NCBI GenBank assembly: GCA_922989275.2
Contig: OV277866.1
Coordinates: 36,659,246-36,723,245 of the forward strand
Direction: 5' to 3'
DNA: 64,000 bases
From: Gari tellinella
Taxonomy: Eukaryota > Mollusca > Bivalvia > Cardiida > Psammobiidae
A model generated the notes under the pieces. That model did not search any database and was not told the DNA's origin. It saw nothing but the letters and a program-made list of their open reading frames with translations. Below, piece by piece: positions 11,821 through 23,985 of the stretch. The translations under genes were made by a program, and so were the position numbers. Position 1 is the stretch's first letter, and each line of letters starts with the position of its first letter.

Positions 11821-11872
11821 ATGAGTACAAGACGTCTTCATTGCAAAACGTGTACGTGCCCTGTCAAACAAG
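11821..11872 (+). CDS. Possible short first coding exon
   Basis: An ATG with A at -3 opens a 17-codon frame (MSTRRLHCKTCTCPVKQ) that runs directly into CAAG|GTAAGG, a near-consensus splice donor in phase 1. Three Cys and a His lie within ten residues (HCKTCTC). The frame is open only 12 bases upstream of the ATG. No following exon was identified. It is equally compatible with chance; an RNA-seq junction at 11872 would decide. Confidence 0.25.
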
Positions 11873-12900
11873 GTAAGGAAATACATTATAATATTATCGA
11901 CACTTATAACAAGGACGGCTGTCTGAACATATAAACTAACAGTAAACGACTACATTTATATAAATTTAAACCTCGATATTTCGAACCTTATCCTGATTTC
12001 GGAAGGTGTTGGCCTTGAATTCAAGTAAATTCAATTATATAGTTCCATTTCAAAATACAATTATGTTCTACTCAAGTGATCTAGAGTGATAGGATTTCAA
12101 CTGAAGAAATACAATTATGCTCGCTTTAAGCAAGTTAGAGTTACAATGGGCCAACTGCAATTAGAAAGGGCAACTAGAACATACTTACTCGTATAGAATA
12201 AACATGATTATGTTCATGGAAATCGTTTTTCAGAATACATTGTTTCAGCGTTTCACCGTCGACAATTTGCAGCATTATCATGTGTGCTTTCAATTCTGTT
12301 TCTATTTGATTTGAATTAATCAAATATAAACGCAAGAATAATGAACACATATAGAGCATAGCAACTATGAAATAACTGATTTTTAAAAATAGACAACAAT
12401 ATCTTCTTAACATCTCCATGAATGAATAGACTATTAGCGGAGGTTTTAATTGGTTTTATATTCGTGTTTGAAGGGCGCAGTATGGAAACTATTAAACTTG
12501 AAAAGTAGGCGATTACCAGTGACCCCCAAATAATCTGATATTTATTTATTATAACCATTTACAAAACAAAGTAATATTTTATATGTATGTAGTAAATCCC
12601 ATGACCATTTAGTAAATATAATTGCCATTTTACAAGACATTACCAGTAAATTATTTATTTTTAAGCTACCACTTGGAGTCTCTTTTTGTGACATCAAGCG
12701 GTCATCTACTTTTGAATTATTGTCAGGAAAACTTGTCAAAATAATTTTTTTTGCCGTGACTAGCAAACGTGTACGTGGGAATAAGTTGCAGAAGTCGAAT
12801 CTATTCGCACCTGATCGGAAGAAGAATAATTGGCGACCATGTAAAATCAACTTGCGACTTCCAGGATAATTCGGTGGTAGTATTCTACAACATTAACATG
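11873..12900. other. Mostly unique; weak family J trace
   Basis: TAAACCTCGATATTTCGAAC near 11970-11990 resembles a family J end. Minus-strand open frames between 12174 and 12850 show no domain or splice pattern I trust. Confidence 0.4.
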
Positions 12901-13103
12901 TTCACTGCATTACCTCGAGTACAATAGTTATTCGCAACATTAAAGACCCCGATCAGACGCCGCCTTATGATATGTATGATCAGGATTCAAATTGTTTGAC
13001 ATTCATTTCAATATATCTAAAGTAAAAATACTTAGAATATGAACTTGAGAAATGAAAGCCGACGTCAATTGTTTAGAGTTGATGACGTCAGGGTAGCGAA
13101 TTA
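12901..13103. mobile_element. Family A, diverged ends
   Basis: TTCACTGCATTACCTCGAGT on the left, a partly broken core (GATCAGACGCCGCC / GATCAGGATTCAAATTG), then GACGTCAATTG and TGACGTCA at 13083-13090. The order matches the copy at 434-649. Confidence 0.75.
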
Positions 13104-13125
13104 GTAATAAATAGGACATGGTTCT

Positions 13126-13378
13126 TTAACCCTTTCCCTTATAGAAGCGCATTTTAGCACATTTGATTTATTCCTCCACTGAAGAAAATAGTTCCAATTT
13201 ATGCAGTCTTGAAAATGAACCATCATAATTTTTTCTCGAAATCCTAGCAGCTTAGAGCTTAAAGCAGGCTGAAAGTAAAGCAGAATGTGCCTTAAGGCAC
13301 ATTCTGCTTTACTTTCAACCTGCTTTAAGAGGTCACATGTCTTCAAAACTAGAAACAGGCTATGTGGTGAAGGGTTAA
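13126..13378 (+). mobile_element. MITE family E, full length
   Basis: Ends are TTAACCCTTTCCC and GTGAAGGGTTAA. The hairpin is GCAGGCTGAAAGTAAAGCAG ... AATGTGCCTTAAGGCACATT, with its mirror. The copy at 25805-26056 is similar but has TGCG/CGCA in place of TGTG/CACA in the stem. Confidence 0.87.
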
Positions 13379-13429
13379 AGTGTTATGCCACTATTATCAT
13401 AAAGTTTTAGGTTTCATTACAAAATACCA

Positions 13430-13597
13430 GGGTCCATGCTTATAAAGCGTTTGAGTTGAGTATTAAACCATTTCAAGCGTTTGATTGGTCAAATTAGAGC
13501 CTAGGTTCAAATCTGACCAATCAAATGCTTGAGAACGAACTCAGACTCAACTCAAACGCTTGAGATGGAACTCAGACTCAACTCAAACGCTTCATAG
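13430..13597. mobile_element. Foldback family G with internal duplication
   Basis: TTATAAAGCGTTTGAGTTGA on the left and TCAACTCAAACGCTTCATAG on the right, meeting at GAGCCTAGGTTC. CTCAGACTCAACTCAAACGC occurs twice in a row near the right end, a local tandem duplication not seen in the other G copies. Confidence 0.8.
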
Positions 13598-14949
13598 TAC
13601 AAAGGTAGAATTGATCTTTGAGGGAGGTGACCTTCTGGTTTTGTCACTATTGCATGTGGAGCAGTATTTCTCTTGAGCACTGGTCATGTGTCAGTCAAAT
13701 GTCAAAACAGAACAACAGTGTACACCAAAATTCTTTAGCATGACAACAATAAACATGTGTTATTTGCATTGATCTGGTTCTAGGGCAAATTCGATATTAC
13801 TTTATTTCACAATCTATTTATAAAAAAGATGCTGTTTTATCATCTATTGATGGTAGAACGTTGGTGATAGGGTAATTATGGTTAGCTGGTGGCGTTTTGC
13901 AATCACGAATGGTAATAGGCAGCAGTCAAGAGGTTAATTACAGGCTTCTAAGCCCGTAGTCTTTACTGTCACATACGGTTGCACTTGTGGGTGAAAAGAC
14001 TGTACAGCTAAATCACCTGATAGCTGCATATCTCTTTTGTTACCTTTTGTCGACTGAGAGTTTACTCCTTTAAAGACAAAACATTATACTTGAATTGTGA
14101 AAAGCTCGCTTTTCGCCCCGAAGCGACATGATTATTTTCAATATTTTCTAAGATGTATATTTTTGTGATAAGTATCGTGTATTTTGGAAAGTTTAGATAT
14201 ATTCGGTTGCCTGACTTTTTATATTGTAACCAATTCACCTGAAGCAAGTTATAGGTTATTTGCCCTACGTTGGATAATTGTAGGACACTGATACACCTGA
14301 AAAAAATACTTCGCAATACAAAAACGGCCAACGAAAACCGATCCTACTAATTGAAAAGCAGGTATTAAATTTAATCGCTGTCCGCTGTCTGTGCTACCTT
14401 TGCTGTGACATATTTCAGGCTTAAAGAGGCTCACTGCTCTAGTCCTTTTTGTTCGTAACCAAAGTTGTATAATACATTAAAAGCGAAGAATGTCAAATGG
14501 CTGTCGTAAATTTGAAAACCACTAAAACTGACGTTTAAAATACACCATGTGACACAATCGATAAAGCCCATGCAGTTGTTAGAGAAAAGACGTTTTATGC
14601 ACTTCATTCATTGAACTGACAGAACCATTAAGATAGAAATGATTTGTGAAAATCTAAAACTATGTTCATACATCACTTAAGGTGCATTCATCGTTGAACT
14701 TTGGCTACGGAAAATGCTTTTAATTGTGAAACTTACTTTTCAAGTCTCAAAAACAATACGAACATTACAATGGTAAGCGATTATTTAGAATTTCTAGACA
14801 TTTGCTGGTTTTAATGTTTGACAAAACAGTATACAAATACTAATACGATCGTTATGAAATATATGTGTTCTGCCTTAAGCAGTCAGCTGTTTTAAGAAAT
14901 TGTTATGCATTTCCCCGACTGAACAAACAAATAACGGACGTACACATGT
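13598..14949. other. No recognised feature
   Basis: Unique AT-rich sequence. Overlapping minus-strand open frames at 14062-14434 look non-coding. Confidence 0.45.
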
Positions 14950-15164
14950 TCAAAATACAATTGAGTCGTTTAATGACAGAATCTGCTTTATTGCAATGCA
15001 ACATTATACAGACCAAGCACCGCTGTCATCCAAGGCACTGCATCTGAGTGTGTCTTCAATGCCAAACACCGTAGATAATATAATTGAGTCGTGCCATGAC
15101 AAAATCTGACTTATTTCATTGCAACATTGTACAGACCAAACCCTGTTGTCTTTACAGCATCTCT
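14950..15164 (+). repeat. Family P repeat, two partial units
   Basis: ATTGAGTCGTTTAATGACAG ... TTATACAGACCAAGCACCGC recurs as ATTGAGTCGTGCCATGACAA ... TTGTACAGACCAAACCCTG about 120 bp later. A third copy is near 40230-40354. Confidence 0.6.
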
Positions 15165-15407
15165 GGGGCCCGTTTCATAAAACTTCGTACGACAAAAACG
15201 GTCGTAAGTCAAAACTTAAAAATACATTTAATTTCTGATTTCTCCATCTAATCCTGTCTTGTGACGTCTCTTTTGAATAGTCTTTTCAAGACGATTTCAA
15301 AGAAATGTCACAAGACAGGATTAGATGGAGAAATAAATAATAATTTTGACTTTAATAATCTGACTTACCACAATATTTGTCGTACGAAGTTTTATGAAAC
15401 GAGCCCC
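15165..15407. mobile_element. MITE family F
   Basis: Ends GGGGCCCGTTTCATAAAACT / TTTTATGAAACGAGCCCC, subterminal CTTCGTACGAC / GTCGTACGAAG, and a central stem CATCTAATCCTGTCTTGTGA with its mirror. Three further copies occur at 43425, 47103 and 61253. Confidence 0.82.
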
Positions 15408-15474
15408 AGAATTTGTCTACACAGCTCAAAATCGTACATAAAACTGCTAAATACAATGCTTTTGATGAGTGTGG

Positions 15475-15600
15475 GTGTCAAACAGAGTAGACCAATGCCA
15501 TTCGCCGTGTCAAAGACGCGGCGTCTGGTCTTGCTATATACTGTCTGCAATGCAATAAGGCAGGTTTGTCATAGAATGGCTCAATTGTATACGTATGTTG
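15475..15600. mobile_element. Family A-like core with broken left arm
   Basis: GTCAAACAGAGTAGACCAAT, a central GACGCGGCGTCTGGTCTTGC, and a flank GCAATGCAATAAGGCAGGTT also seen near 40890-40910. Confidence 0.5.
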
Positions 15601-15827
15601 GCGGTCACTAAAGTTGTTTGCAAACAGATAGGACATAAAGCATGCTTCGTTATGCATTGTTAATTAATATAGTCATGCGAAAATCTGCATTTTACGCAGC
15701 TCTAATTATTGCCTAACGCTTAATTGAAAACTTACTTACACTTAAACACTATTGCAAATCCGCGCTCACACACATAAACACATACACGAAGATATAGACA
15801 TGTGAAAAGATTCATTGTTTTCTATCT

Positions 15828-15958
15828 GTCTATATTAATGAGTTTCGTTTGACACCAATTTCAATATTTCGATAAGTCAATATAGATAAGGTCTGAAATT
15901 GAGAAATAAAACAGACGACGATTTTTGAAGCAGATGACGCCATTGCAGGGAAGACATT
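15828..15958 (+). mobile_element. Family A right-half fragment
   Basis: GTTTGACACCAATTTCAATA then AAACAGACGACGATTTTTGA and GATGACGCCATTGCAGGG correspond to the segment right of the palindrome. It abuts the family I element five bases downstream. Confidence 0.6.
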
Positions 15959-15962
15959 TGCC

Positions 15963-16213
15963 TTAACTCTTTCCTCCCTAAATCTTAAAATGGAAAATTC
16001 CAGTTTCCATTTTAGTCTGGTCCATTTCTGACTTTTAAGGGTTGTTTTTGTCAATGTTTTGAATTATGACAAACAGTGAAGACCCTGATCAGAGGGCTCC
16101 TTTCGGAGCCCTCTGATCTGGGTCTTCACTATTTGTACAGGACAAGTGTACTTTTCACATGTACACTGTTTGAAAACAACGCAAATATGCGGGACTAGGG
16201 AGGAAAGGGTTAA
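15963..16213 (+). mobile_element. MITE family I, full length
   Basis: TTAACTCTTTCCTCCCTAAA to TAGGGAGGAAAGGGTTAA, with the GAGGGCTCCTTTCGGAGCCC hairpin centre. The right terminus is better preserved than in the 7862 copy. Confidence 0.87.
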
Positions 16214-16261
16214 ATAGACTGAAGTTAACATAGCAGCTGACACCGTAGTACGCAGAGTAGT

Positions 16262-16330
16262 AGTGTCCATAGGAAACAAGATCATACTCAGAGTTACTCG
16301 GCATTTTATTGGGTTCCAAACTGTTTGCAA
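16262..16330. repeat. Type-1 core, right half only
   Basis: GAGTTACTCGGCATTTTATT then GGGTTCCAAACTGTTTGCAA. The left arm is unrecognisable. Confidence 0.5.
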
Positions 16331-17002
16331 TTCAGATCTAACTAGACATTCATCGTATCACAAAACTTGCTATTTTCTGTAATGTATTGCACTACATTTG
16401 CATTGGGATTCTTTGATTCAGGTAGCAATATAAATGTGTACATAATATGCTTATTTAACGATATTGATTAACTTAATACCGATCACAGCAACAAAACATT
16501 GTGTAATTAATTGAGCGATACAGCTAATTGGCTTTACATTAGAACAGTACGCGCGGATGACTGAGAATGCAATGTAGGATGGGAGAGATCAGTTTATACG
16601 GAATGACAGGCAACATAATGCATGTAGGATAAGAATATCCCCACCCGTGTACTTAAACATTCTAAAAGGGTAGAGGCCTTTCTTATCCTCCTTGAAATGA
16701 CTATTCGCAGATAAATTTCTGCCATTATATATGTCTATATGCTGGGCAACCCGGTGCCAGGTGAGGTTAAAAGCTATTTGCCAATTAGTTCAAAATAAAT
16801 ATTCAAATTTATTAAAAACTGTCGTTTCTTAAAAAATTCTTGAGATACGTGACAGTTTGTTTATGAAAAGACATAACCGGATTTGGTATTGTATGTATAT
16901 TTTGTATATTATGTATGTTCATGGACTGTAAAGTCTATTGCAGAATAAACTATATATCTATCTTTGTTCAATATCTAGGTAGCGGATCGCGATTGATTAT
17001 AG

Positions 17003-17130
17003 TACAGAACAGAACAGAACAGATGTTTTATTTGACTTAAGCATACAAGCTCATCATCATAACATATATACATAATAAAATAAAACTGATGGTACTAAAA
17101 TTATGAGATACAAGGCATGTTTAACAGAAT
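17003..17130 (-). repeat. AGAAC pentamer tract, possible retroelement tail
   Basis: CAGAACAGAACAGAACAG is followed by ATGTTTTATTTGACTTAAGC. A short tandem pentamer at one edge of a repeat is typical of some non-LTR retrotransposon or SINE 3-prime tails on the opposite strand. No reverse transcriptase frame is nearby, so this is a weak inference. Confidence 0.3.
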
Positions 17131-17559
17131 TATCAACATGGACCATGTATCCCGAGAGTGCTCATCATTAGTCATTAGCACAGGGCTTCTATATTGCATA
17201 GGAATTTCTGCAAAGGATTTTCATGCAAACATAATAAACCGTTAGTTGCTTTGAGAGTCTTGCGCTTTCTTTTTTCTAGGCGCCAATAGCATGAGCTTCA
17301 TTATGCGGGAATTTATCGAACGTTACATCATTTGGGCGTGGTTCTGCCATTGTCTTAACATGAAAAAAAGGTCAGACCATTAGCATTCGATCTAATGCTA
17401 AATCCTGATTGTAACTTGTGAATACATGTATGCGAATCTGTCATGACCTAAGACCTTATCTGTTATAACCGGAAAAGGGAAATAACGTATACTACTGTCT
17501 TCGACGAATATTATTATCGTCGTTTTAACTAAATATGTTAAAAACATAATTAATGTCAA

Positions 17560-17608
17560 CCCTTAGTCCAAAGTTATATTGAATAGTAATATAACTTTGG
17601 ACTAAGGG
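17560..17608. repeat. Perfect 21-bp inverted repeat
   Basis: CCCTTAGTCCAAAGTTATAT(T) pairs exactly with its mirror across a 7-base loop GAATAGT. Unrelated to families A-J. Flanks TCGTTTTAACTAAA and TTTAGTCGGACGA pair only weakly. Confidence 0.75.
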
Positions 17609-18602
17609 TCGATATTAACTATCATTCTGACTATTTAGTCGGACGAATGTCATCCAGAAAATGACTTTAGGAGAATCCCAAATTATGTTCTTTTATTTAT
17701 CACGCGAATATGAGTAATAAACCTGTTTCATCTTTTTATCACTTAGCTGTATTTGTTTAGATTAAGTAACCCTGTTGGGCAAACATTTTAGGAATTAATT
17801 TGCCATGCCTTTATGCTTACTTTTACAGTAATACAGAAACCTAAATTCAAACCTTAGTCTACTAAAATATTCGTAATTAGTGTTCGAAATATTTTTTGCG
17901 ACTATTGTTGAAGCAATTATCAGCAAAACTTTACGTATATTTTCCTCAAAATATACTTTAAAGCCGTCTCTTTGCATTAGAATGTATAGCTAAAACTATG
18001 TTCTATGTTCAATGATGTTTGAAATTTAAATGGTTTAAACAAGTGGGGTTTATCTTATAATATTAATGAGATATGGGTTAAGTAGAAGTTTAAAGACTCT
18101 TGTATTGTCATATATTTAATGATTTAATATCCATAAACAAAGATTACAACAGGGTTTCAAGAACATTAAATCTATTTCAATTTCAAACGAATTATCATCT
18201 GCTAGTTGGCCTAAGGCAGTAGTCGTTTATACCCTTCCTTATCTTTTATGGCTCATTACTCAACATCGACCGCTTGTGAAGGAATTAAAAGCATTTAATC
18301 GTCTGATGAAAATCAAATCTAAGGCTATTTTATGAGACAGTTTATGATACAATAGCACATTAGTAGCGACTGCAGAATTCCTCGATGGTAAATCTCAGTA
18401 CGTGTTAGCTGCAGCGCTGCTAGTTCTAGTACGCCTATCCTTAGGCACTTCAGGTCAGAGACAAGCAAATGAGTTACATCCTAGACTATCACATAACGAC
18501 TTGAGATAATATGCAGCTTAACCTTAGCGCGATAAGTGGTCTTCTTCTAAAACCTTGAACGTATGTAGCACATTTAAAAGTTGATTTATCTGAAAATTTT
18601 CT

Positions 18603-18770
18603 TTAACTCAATCACCCCTGAAACTTTTAATGGACAATTCTAATTTTAAAATAAGTCTAGTCCACTTTGACTATATTGGGTTGATTTTCACAATATATTT
18701 CAAAATGACAAGTGTAATCCTTACGGGTTAACTGTTTGTAAATGACGAGTATACTGGTCGCTAGGATTGA
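18603..18770 (+). mobile_element. Family I, core lost
   Basis: TTAACTCAATCACCCCTGAA, TTAAAATAAGTCTAGTCCAC and GGGTTGATTTTCACAAT follow the left arm of family I. The GAGGGCTCC hairpin is missing. Confidence 0.6.
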
Positions 18771-19256
18771 ATGTGTTTGTCACTATAAATGCAAAGTCGC
18801 AAATAACGTGCTAAATCTGGAAATCTACGACTTATTTGAGCTATACCATTATCGATAAATCCTCGTGGGGTACGTTATAAGTCTTGGGTATTTTAAAACC
18901 AAAAATGAACATAATTGAGTTCTGGCCTTTAAAATGCAATAACACTTCGAACTCATTCACACTTGGTTGGTCGGGAAAAGTTTTCCCTTCGGCCATGGTG
19001 AACCCTTCATGTTTATAAGTATCTTTACAAGTGACATTATAACGTCTTATAGTTACGTTATATATACATATATAGCATTATAACGTCTATAACGTCTCGT
19101 ATATTATATTGTTATAATGTTGAAATTTTAATGCCTAAGAGCAAATGGTGCTGATCGCGTTTTGAACATACAAGGTATGTCTGTGTTACAGTTTTGGAAC
19201 ATTTTATTTCTTAAAAATAAGTTTTCGTATTTAGCGAGACTTTCCTGAGATTTGAA

Positions 19257-19403
19257 TCCAGGCCAAGTGCTTATAAAGTGTTTGAGTTGAATCTGACCTC
19301 GTTCTCAAGCATTTGAATAGTCCGAATTGAGCCTGGGCTCAAATCTGATCAATAATTTGCTTGAGAACGATTTCAGATTCAACTCAAACGCTTTATAAGC
19401 ATA
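19257..19403. mobile_element. Foldback family G
   Basis: GTGCTTATAAAGTGTTTGAG ... TCAAACGCTTTATAAGCAT with centre GAGCCTGGGCTC. Confidence 0.75.
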
Positions 19404-19653
19404 TACCTAAATCAGACGCTGATGAACTAAAACTTGAAGCTGTTGGAAATCGTCCCAGTGTCTTCTTATGCATATTCACTGTCTAATCGGACTCCAAGTC
19501 GTGTTTAATGGACATTGTAATAACGACATGTAGAAACATATTTAAAAAAGGAATTGCCCGTAGTCAACGACTACTATCCGGTGCTGCTTTACTTACTATT
19601 GGTGGCCACTTTTACAAAACAAGTTTTTATTCATTGACATCATTTGTGGCTAA

Positions 19654-19862
19654 TACAGTAGAACCTCTCTATTACGACCACTAAAAGGAAGGATAATTAT
19701 CTATATAAAAGACAGGTGACAGCTTAAAGCAATGTGAAAGTGAAACAGAAAGCTCCCGTTGGAGCTTTCTGTTTCACTATCACATTGGTTTAAGCAGCAA
19801 CCTGTCTTAAACGACTAATATTTGAGACATTTTAGTGGTCGTTATAGAGAGGTTCTACTGTA
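19654..19862 (+). mobile_element. MITE family D, full length
   Basis: TACAGTAGAACCTCTCTATT to AGAGAGGTTCTACTGTA. The hairpin GTGAAAGTGAAACAGAAAGC ... AGCTCCCGTTGGAGCT is intact. ACGACCACTAAAAGGAAG matches the other D copies. Confidence 0.85.
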
Positions 19863-20446
19863 CATGAAAATATTGGTAGAGCCAGTCCTTTCCTAATTTC
19901 CTGCTATATGGCAGAAATGAATAATTAGTGAACGTTGTAACGAAACAATTATGAAAGCAGAAATGATACGAATGTGTTGTAATGCCTATTAATATGCTAT
20001 TCAATTAATTTTAAGCTTCAAGTACCCGCAAATCTAATTAGACTATTTTATAGGCACATTTGTTAAGTAATAACGCGGTATACTGCGCGAAAATAACGAT
20101 TGCAGCTAATCATGCTCGGTCGTAAAACAAATGTTCACTTATGAGAAGCTCTGCAAATGTCATGGAAATTACGGAACAATATCACTACTCGGCATACGCA
20201 GATGTTTAAGAGCTCCTTGAAACATGTTCACTAATTACGAATATTGTTAGATGCTCGTTGATGCATACTGTAAATACATGTCAAAACAACTCATATTCTC
20301 TAATTTGTTACACGGATCTGGTAAGCAATGCTATCCATGGGCATGTTAATTTATATTACGGTGTGCAAGTTTGGAATTTATCGTTATTGTGCCTGTATCT
20401 TACATATTATTGTGTACTGTATTATAAAATTGTGGCGCCCAACTGC

Positions 20447-21060
20447 TACAATGATCCCTCCCTACAACGACCCTCCCAAAGATTATCTCCTTACAACAAC
20501 AACGCTGGCCCCAAACAAAACACTTATTTTTAACTCTTTCAACGTAACAATAACGTCTGCTTAAAATTGTCATCTACTCGTGGGTTTTTTCAAAGTTAGA
20601 TATTATATTACTGGATATTTTACAGAAATATAACGAGGAGCGACGAACAACTTCAATCTAGATCAGACGCCGCCTTATGCAGCGTCTGATCTGGAGTCAA
20701 GCTGTTACAAATGTACAGTGGAGAATCTGTTATTCTTTCCCGTTTAAACGCAAACGTACGCAAACGCCAAGCACTAAAACGTAGAAAAGAACAACTTTTG
20801 GACAATTCTGATAATTCTTGTTTATCTTGGTGGTAAACAGTTTGGAGCCTGATCAGACGCCGGGTTACCCGGCGTCTGATCTGGCTCCAAACTGTTTGCA
20901 CTGCAAATAATAGTTTTAGCGTAAACGCGTTTATTGGGAAAGAATAACAGATTCTCCACTGTAAGCTAAGTCTTAATTTCCCCGTCCCGATAACTCCCTC
21001 CGAACAACGTACACAATCTTCGTCTCACATTGGGTGTTGGTTTAGAGAGGGAGTACTGTA
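20447..21060 (-). mobile_element. MITE family C, interrupted by a B element
   Basis: Ends are TACAATGATCCCTCCCTACA and TTAGAGAGGGAGTACTGTA. The type-1 core GATCAGACGCCGCCTTATGC lies at about 20660-20690. Family B sits at 20714-20963 exactly at ...AAATG|TA|AGC, a site uninterrupted in the C copy at 44604-44976. Confidence 0.82.
20714..20963 (+). mobile_element. MITE family B, nested in C
   Basis: 250 bp with intact TACAGTGGAGAATCTGTTAT ends and the GCCGGGTTACCCGGC core. The host C element supplies the empty site, so this copy shows TA duplication directly and must be younger than that C copy. Confidence 0.9.
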
Positions 21061-21358
21061 GTGGTTATATGTTACTGCTACACGGCCATGATGTCGCTTC
21101 CTTTTTTCTCAAAATGAGATTTTCGTTATTTTCGGTGAAGTTACACCAATCACAGTGTCAAAAATTCAGGATCCTGATCATGAACCAAATTACTGAGCAT
21201 CTGATTAGGGCCACTTTTACTTTCCAACTGTTTTGCAAATACAAAGGCACTTGGGATAAGGCAGGTAACTTGTTAATTTATTTTCCCGATAAAACAAACC
21301 AACGACGTACATCATTGCACTATAGAAAATAACAGGTTTTGAAAATATTAACGGTTCT

Positions 21359-21430
21359 TAACCCTTTCACTGCCTTACTCCGAGTACAATAGTTATTTGC
21401 AAACGGTTTTGATTCCGATCAGACGAAATA
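21359..21430 (+). mobile_element. Family A left-end fragment
   Basis: TTAACCCTTTCACTGCCTTA, CGAGTACAATAGTTATTTGC and CAAACGGTTTTGATTCCGAT break off inside the stem at GATCAGACGAAA. Confidence 0.7.
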
Positions 21431-23051
21431 AAGTAGTTATCACCCTTATTTGTCATAGGAATACAAATTTAATAAATTACCAAAGGCTAGCAGACGATAT
21501 ATTCAAATACAACGTGTCGGTGTTCCAAATTTGCTTTTATAAGTTGGTTGAACATATTGTTTAAGAACACACCCATCGTCCATTACCAATCTTCACGTGC
21601 TTGAAATTTGGTTAAGAATATTGCACTCGAGTATATCTGTTTACGTGTCAATAGCAAAGCTGAAGTTTGACTGCAAAACATAACACCCATTTCAAGACAC
21701 CATTCAAAGTGTATGTGATATACCGTTAGACTTGTATTATGTTGTATTTCTTTGTGGAATCATGCTATCTCTAAAACAACAACTATACATTGTTGCTCCT
21801 CGTCCATCATGCAATTAAACGACTCCGATTTTAATATGCATCTATACCTTTTGCAAATAATCGCTAGTTAAAAACTAGTTGTATATATACAATATATTCT
21901 GTCTATGAAATATCAAAGCTATTCAATGACATACTGGGACATTTTCCAAAAGCTGTCTTATTATTGTTTGAATAACATATCAATTATTAGTTAAGTACTA
22001 TTCATTGTCATCTATTGTTTTCAAATTTGAATGCACATTAGTGTAGAAGCCATGTCATGCCAGTGGTTAACATATCTATATTTTATATCGCTCTTTGACA
22101 TGTCAGCGATGTATTTTGCAATGCCTAAATAGGTAACAAAAGAAAAATACAATACCGGTTGGCAGACTTTGTACACTTGATCAGGTTTACATACTTAACG
22201 CAGAACTGCAGGTGTTTAGTTTTTTGTTTAAAGTGTGTCATGTCAACATTTCATAACCCGTGTATGTCAAGTTTATTTGAATATATAAAGTATCAGAATA
22301 AGTCATTTTTTGCGCAATACATCTGATCTTACTTGCGCGGATGCCAAACTTGTCTATGATAGCGATATTCAAACCTCCGTTTGTACATTTTCAAGGATCT
22401 CATAGAGACAGTCGGTTAAGTAGGAGACAGCCTAACCATTTATTTTAACAAATGTATGCCTCGATATTACGATGAGCTCTCCCTATGTGCTTGCTAAATT
22501 GATACAATGCTGATTTAAAGACACTGCAGTGTTTATCCGTACAAAATATCATTTTATATGTAATTACAAACAGTACAGAACATTATGTGTAAAACTGTGA
22601 CTATTTGTTTACGTGTGTGTCATCTGTGGGCTAATGACTACCCACCACATAAGTCAACACTAGAAAATAGTGCAGATTCTGATAGGCGCTACAATTTTCG
22701 CATCGCATTAAGAGTCACACTGTTTCCTATGCCATATGAATTGATAAATTGCATGTACAAACGTTGTAGTGTCATTATATCACACTTGCTTATAATGAAC
22801 TCTTCTAGCATGGACATGGGGGATTTCACTTCAATATCTAAGCAAAAATTAGTTAATGCACATGTTTGCATCTTATCCATGGTGCATCACTATAAATTAA
22901 GTTCGTAAGAACAGTCATAGCTGTTCATATATTTATTTCAAGCCCGATGGTATATTAAATTTCAAATATTTGGGAATTTTCAATTTGTGTACAGTTATGG
23001 TTACTTGATGGACTTTGTATTTGTTAGAGATTGTGTGTATACTTAACAGGG
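21431..23051. other. Repeat-poor stretch
   Basis: Unique sequence. Open frames on both strands at 22585-22908 overlap one another, and neither shows splice signals or domains I can support. Confidence 0.4.
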
Positions 23052-23127
23052 CTTGCTCATATCTGACAAATCAAATGCTTGAGAACGATCTCAGACTCAG
23101 TTCAAACGCTTTACAACATTGGCCCAT
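23052..23127. mobile_element. Family G, right half
   Basis: CTGACAAATCAAATGCTTGA, GAACGATCTCAGACTCAGTT and CAAACGCTTTACAACATTGG. No left arm. Confidence 0.65.
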
Positions 23128-23753
23128 TTACGAAGTCGTTTTTGAATTCAAACTTGAATGTTTTTATCCGTCTTAATAGATATCACAACTGATAAGGCAT
23201 TGCTTGTATGTATATGGTTCCTATATTTGCCCACACTTATGTCAACAGCTGTGCAAAGCAAGCCGAGTCCCTCGACTAATATTGCTCAATAAGGCTTGAT
23301 TATAAAACTAAATCCTATTAATGTACCTATAGTTGCAAACACGAACTATATGTCTTGTTTTCGTATAAGACAGAGAATAAAAGTAGTGTATTGACAAATA
23401 ACGACGAGAAAAAAGATAATTAAATCGTTCACAGATTAAGTGGTAAATTCTCGTATAAATACGTACTAGTCGTATCGTTGTGATCAGGAATTGGCAAATA
23501 CGTGTGTATTTGTTTAAGATTAGATTGCCAGAATCTCTTTGTAGCAGCAATAGCTTTAACGTAAACACTCGAATTAACTGTTTAACCTTTAAAACATCAA
23601 ATGAATAAAGGCATTTTAAGACAATAGTTTATTATGTAGAATAATAAAGATTAATTTGACTTAATGATCTTTAATTCATAGTTTCATATACGATTTCTGA
23701 CGTCATTTTGGTAGGATGATAACCTATATACTTTACAAAAACACGTTATCCGT

Positions 23754-23985
23754 CCCAATTACACCTTCCTTCCATAGCCTATCAGACAGGTGACCACTTA
23801 AAGCATGTTATAAGTAAAGAAGAATGCACCTGAAGTCACATCCTGCTTTACCTTGAGGCTACTTTAAGTTGCCAATTTCTATGAAATATAAAATATTCAT
23901 TATAGTTCAGGTTCATGACAAATCGAACTATTTTCTTTGGTGTTAGACTAAATTGAATGCGATAATATGCGTTTTAATGGGAGAA
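23754..23985 (-). mobile_element. Family E, degenerate, reversed
   Basis: CTTCCATAGCCTATCAGACA, TAAGTAAAGAAGAATGCACC, TTCATGACAAATCGAACTAT and GATAATATGCGTTTTAATGG follow reversed family E with many changes. Confidence 0.6.

Larger units (their letters stand above)
16331..18602. other. Repeat-poor stretch
   Basis: Unique AT-rich sequence apart from the pentanucleotide tract near 17005 and the hairpin at 17560, listed separately. The minus-strand frame at 17795-17977 looks like noise. Confidence 0.45.

Noticed and set aside
12542..12850. Minus-strand 102-codon frame
   Set aside because: Poly-A/T stretches and no domain or consistent splice sites; a competing frame starting MVANYSSSDQ is equally weak.
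20841..20902. Hairpins as rho-independent terminators
   Set aside because: The stems lack a following T-tract in consistent orientation and belong to MITE cores in a eukaryotic context.
22585..22908. 107-codon plus-strand and 63-codon minus-strand frames
   Set aside because: They overlap on opposite strands, have no splice signals or recognisable motifs, and could arise by chance.
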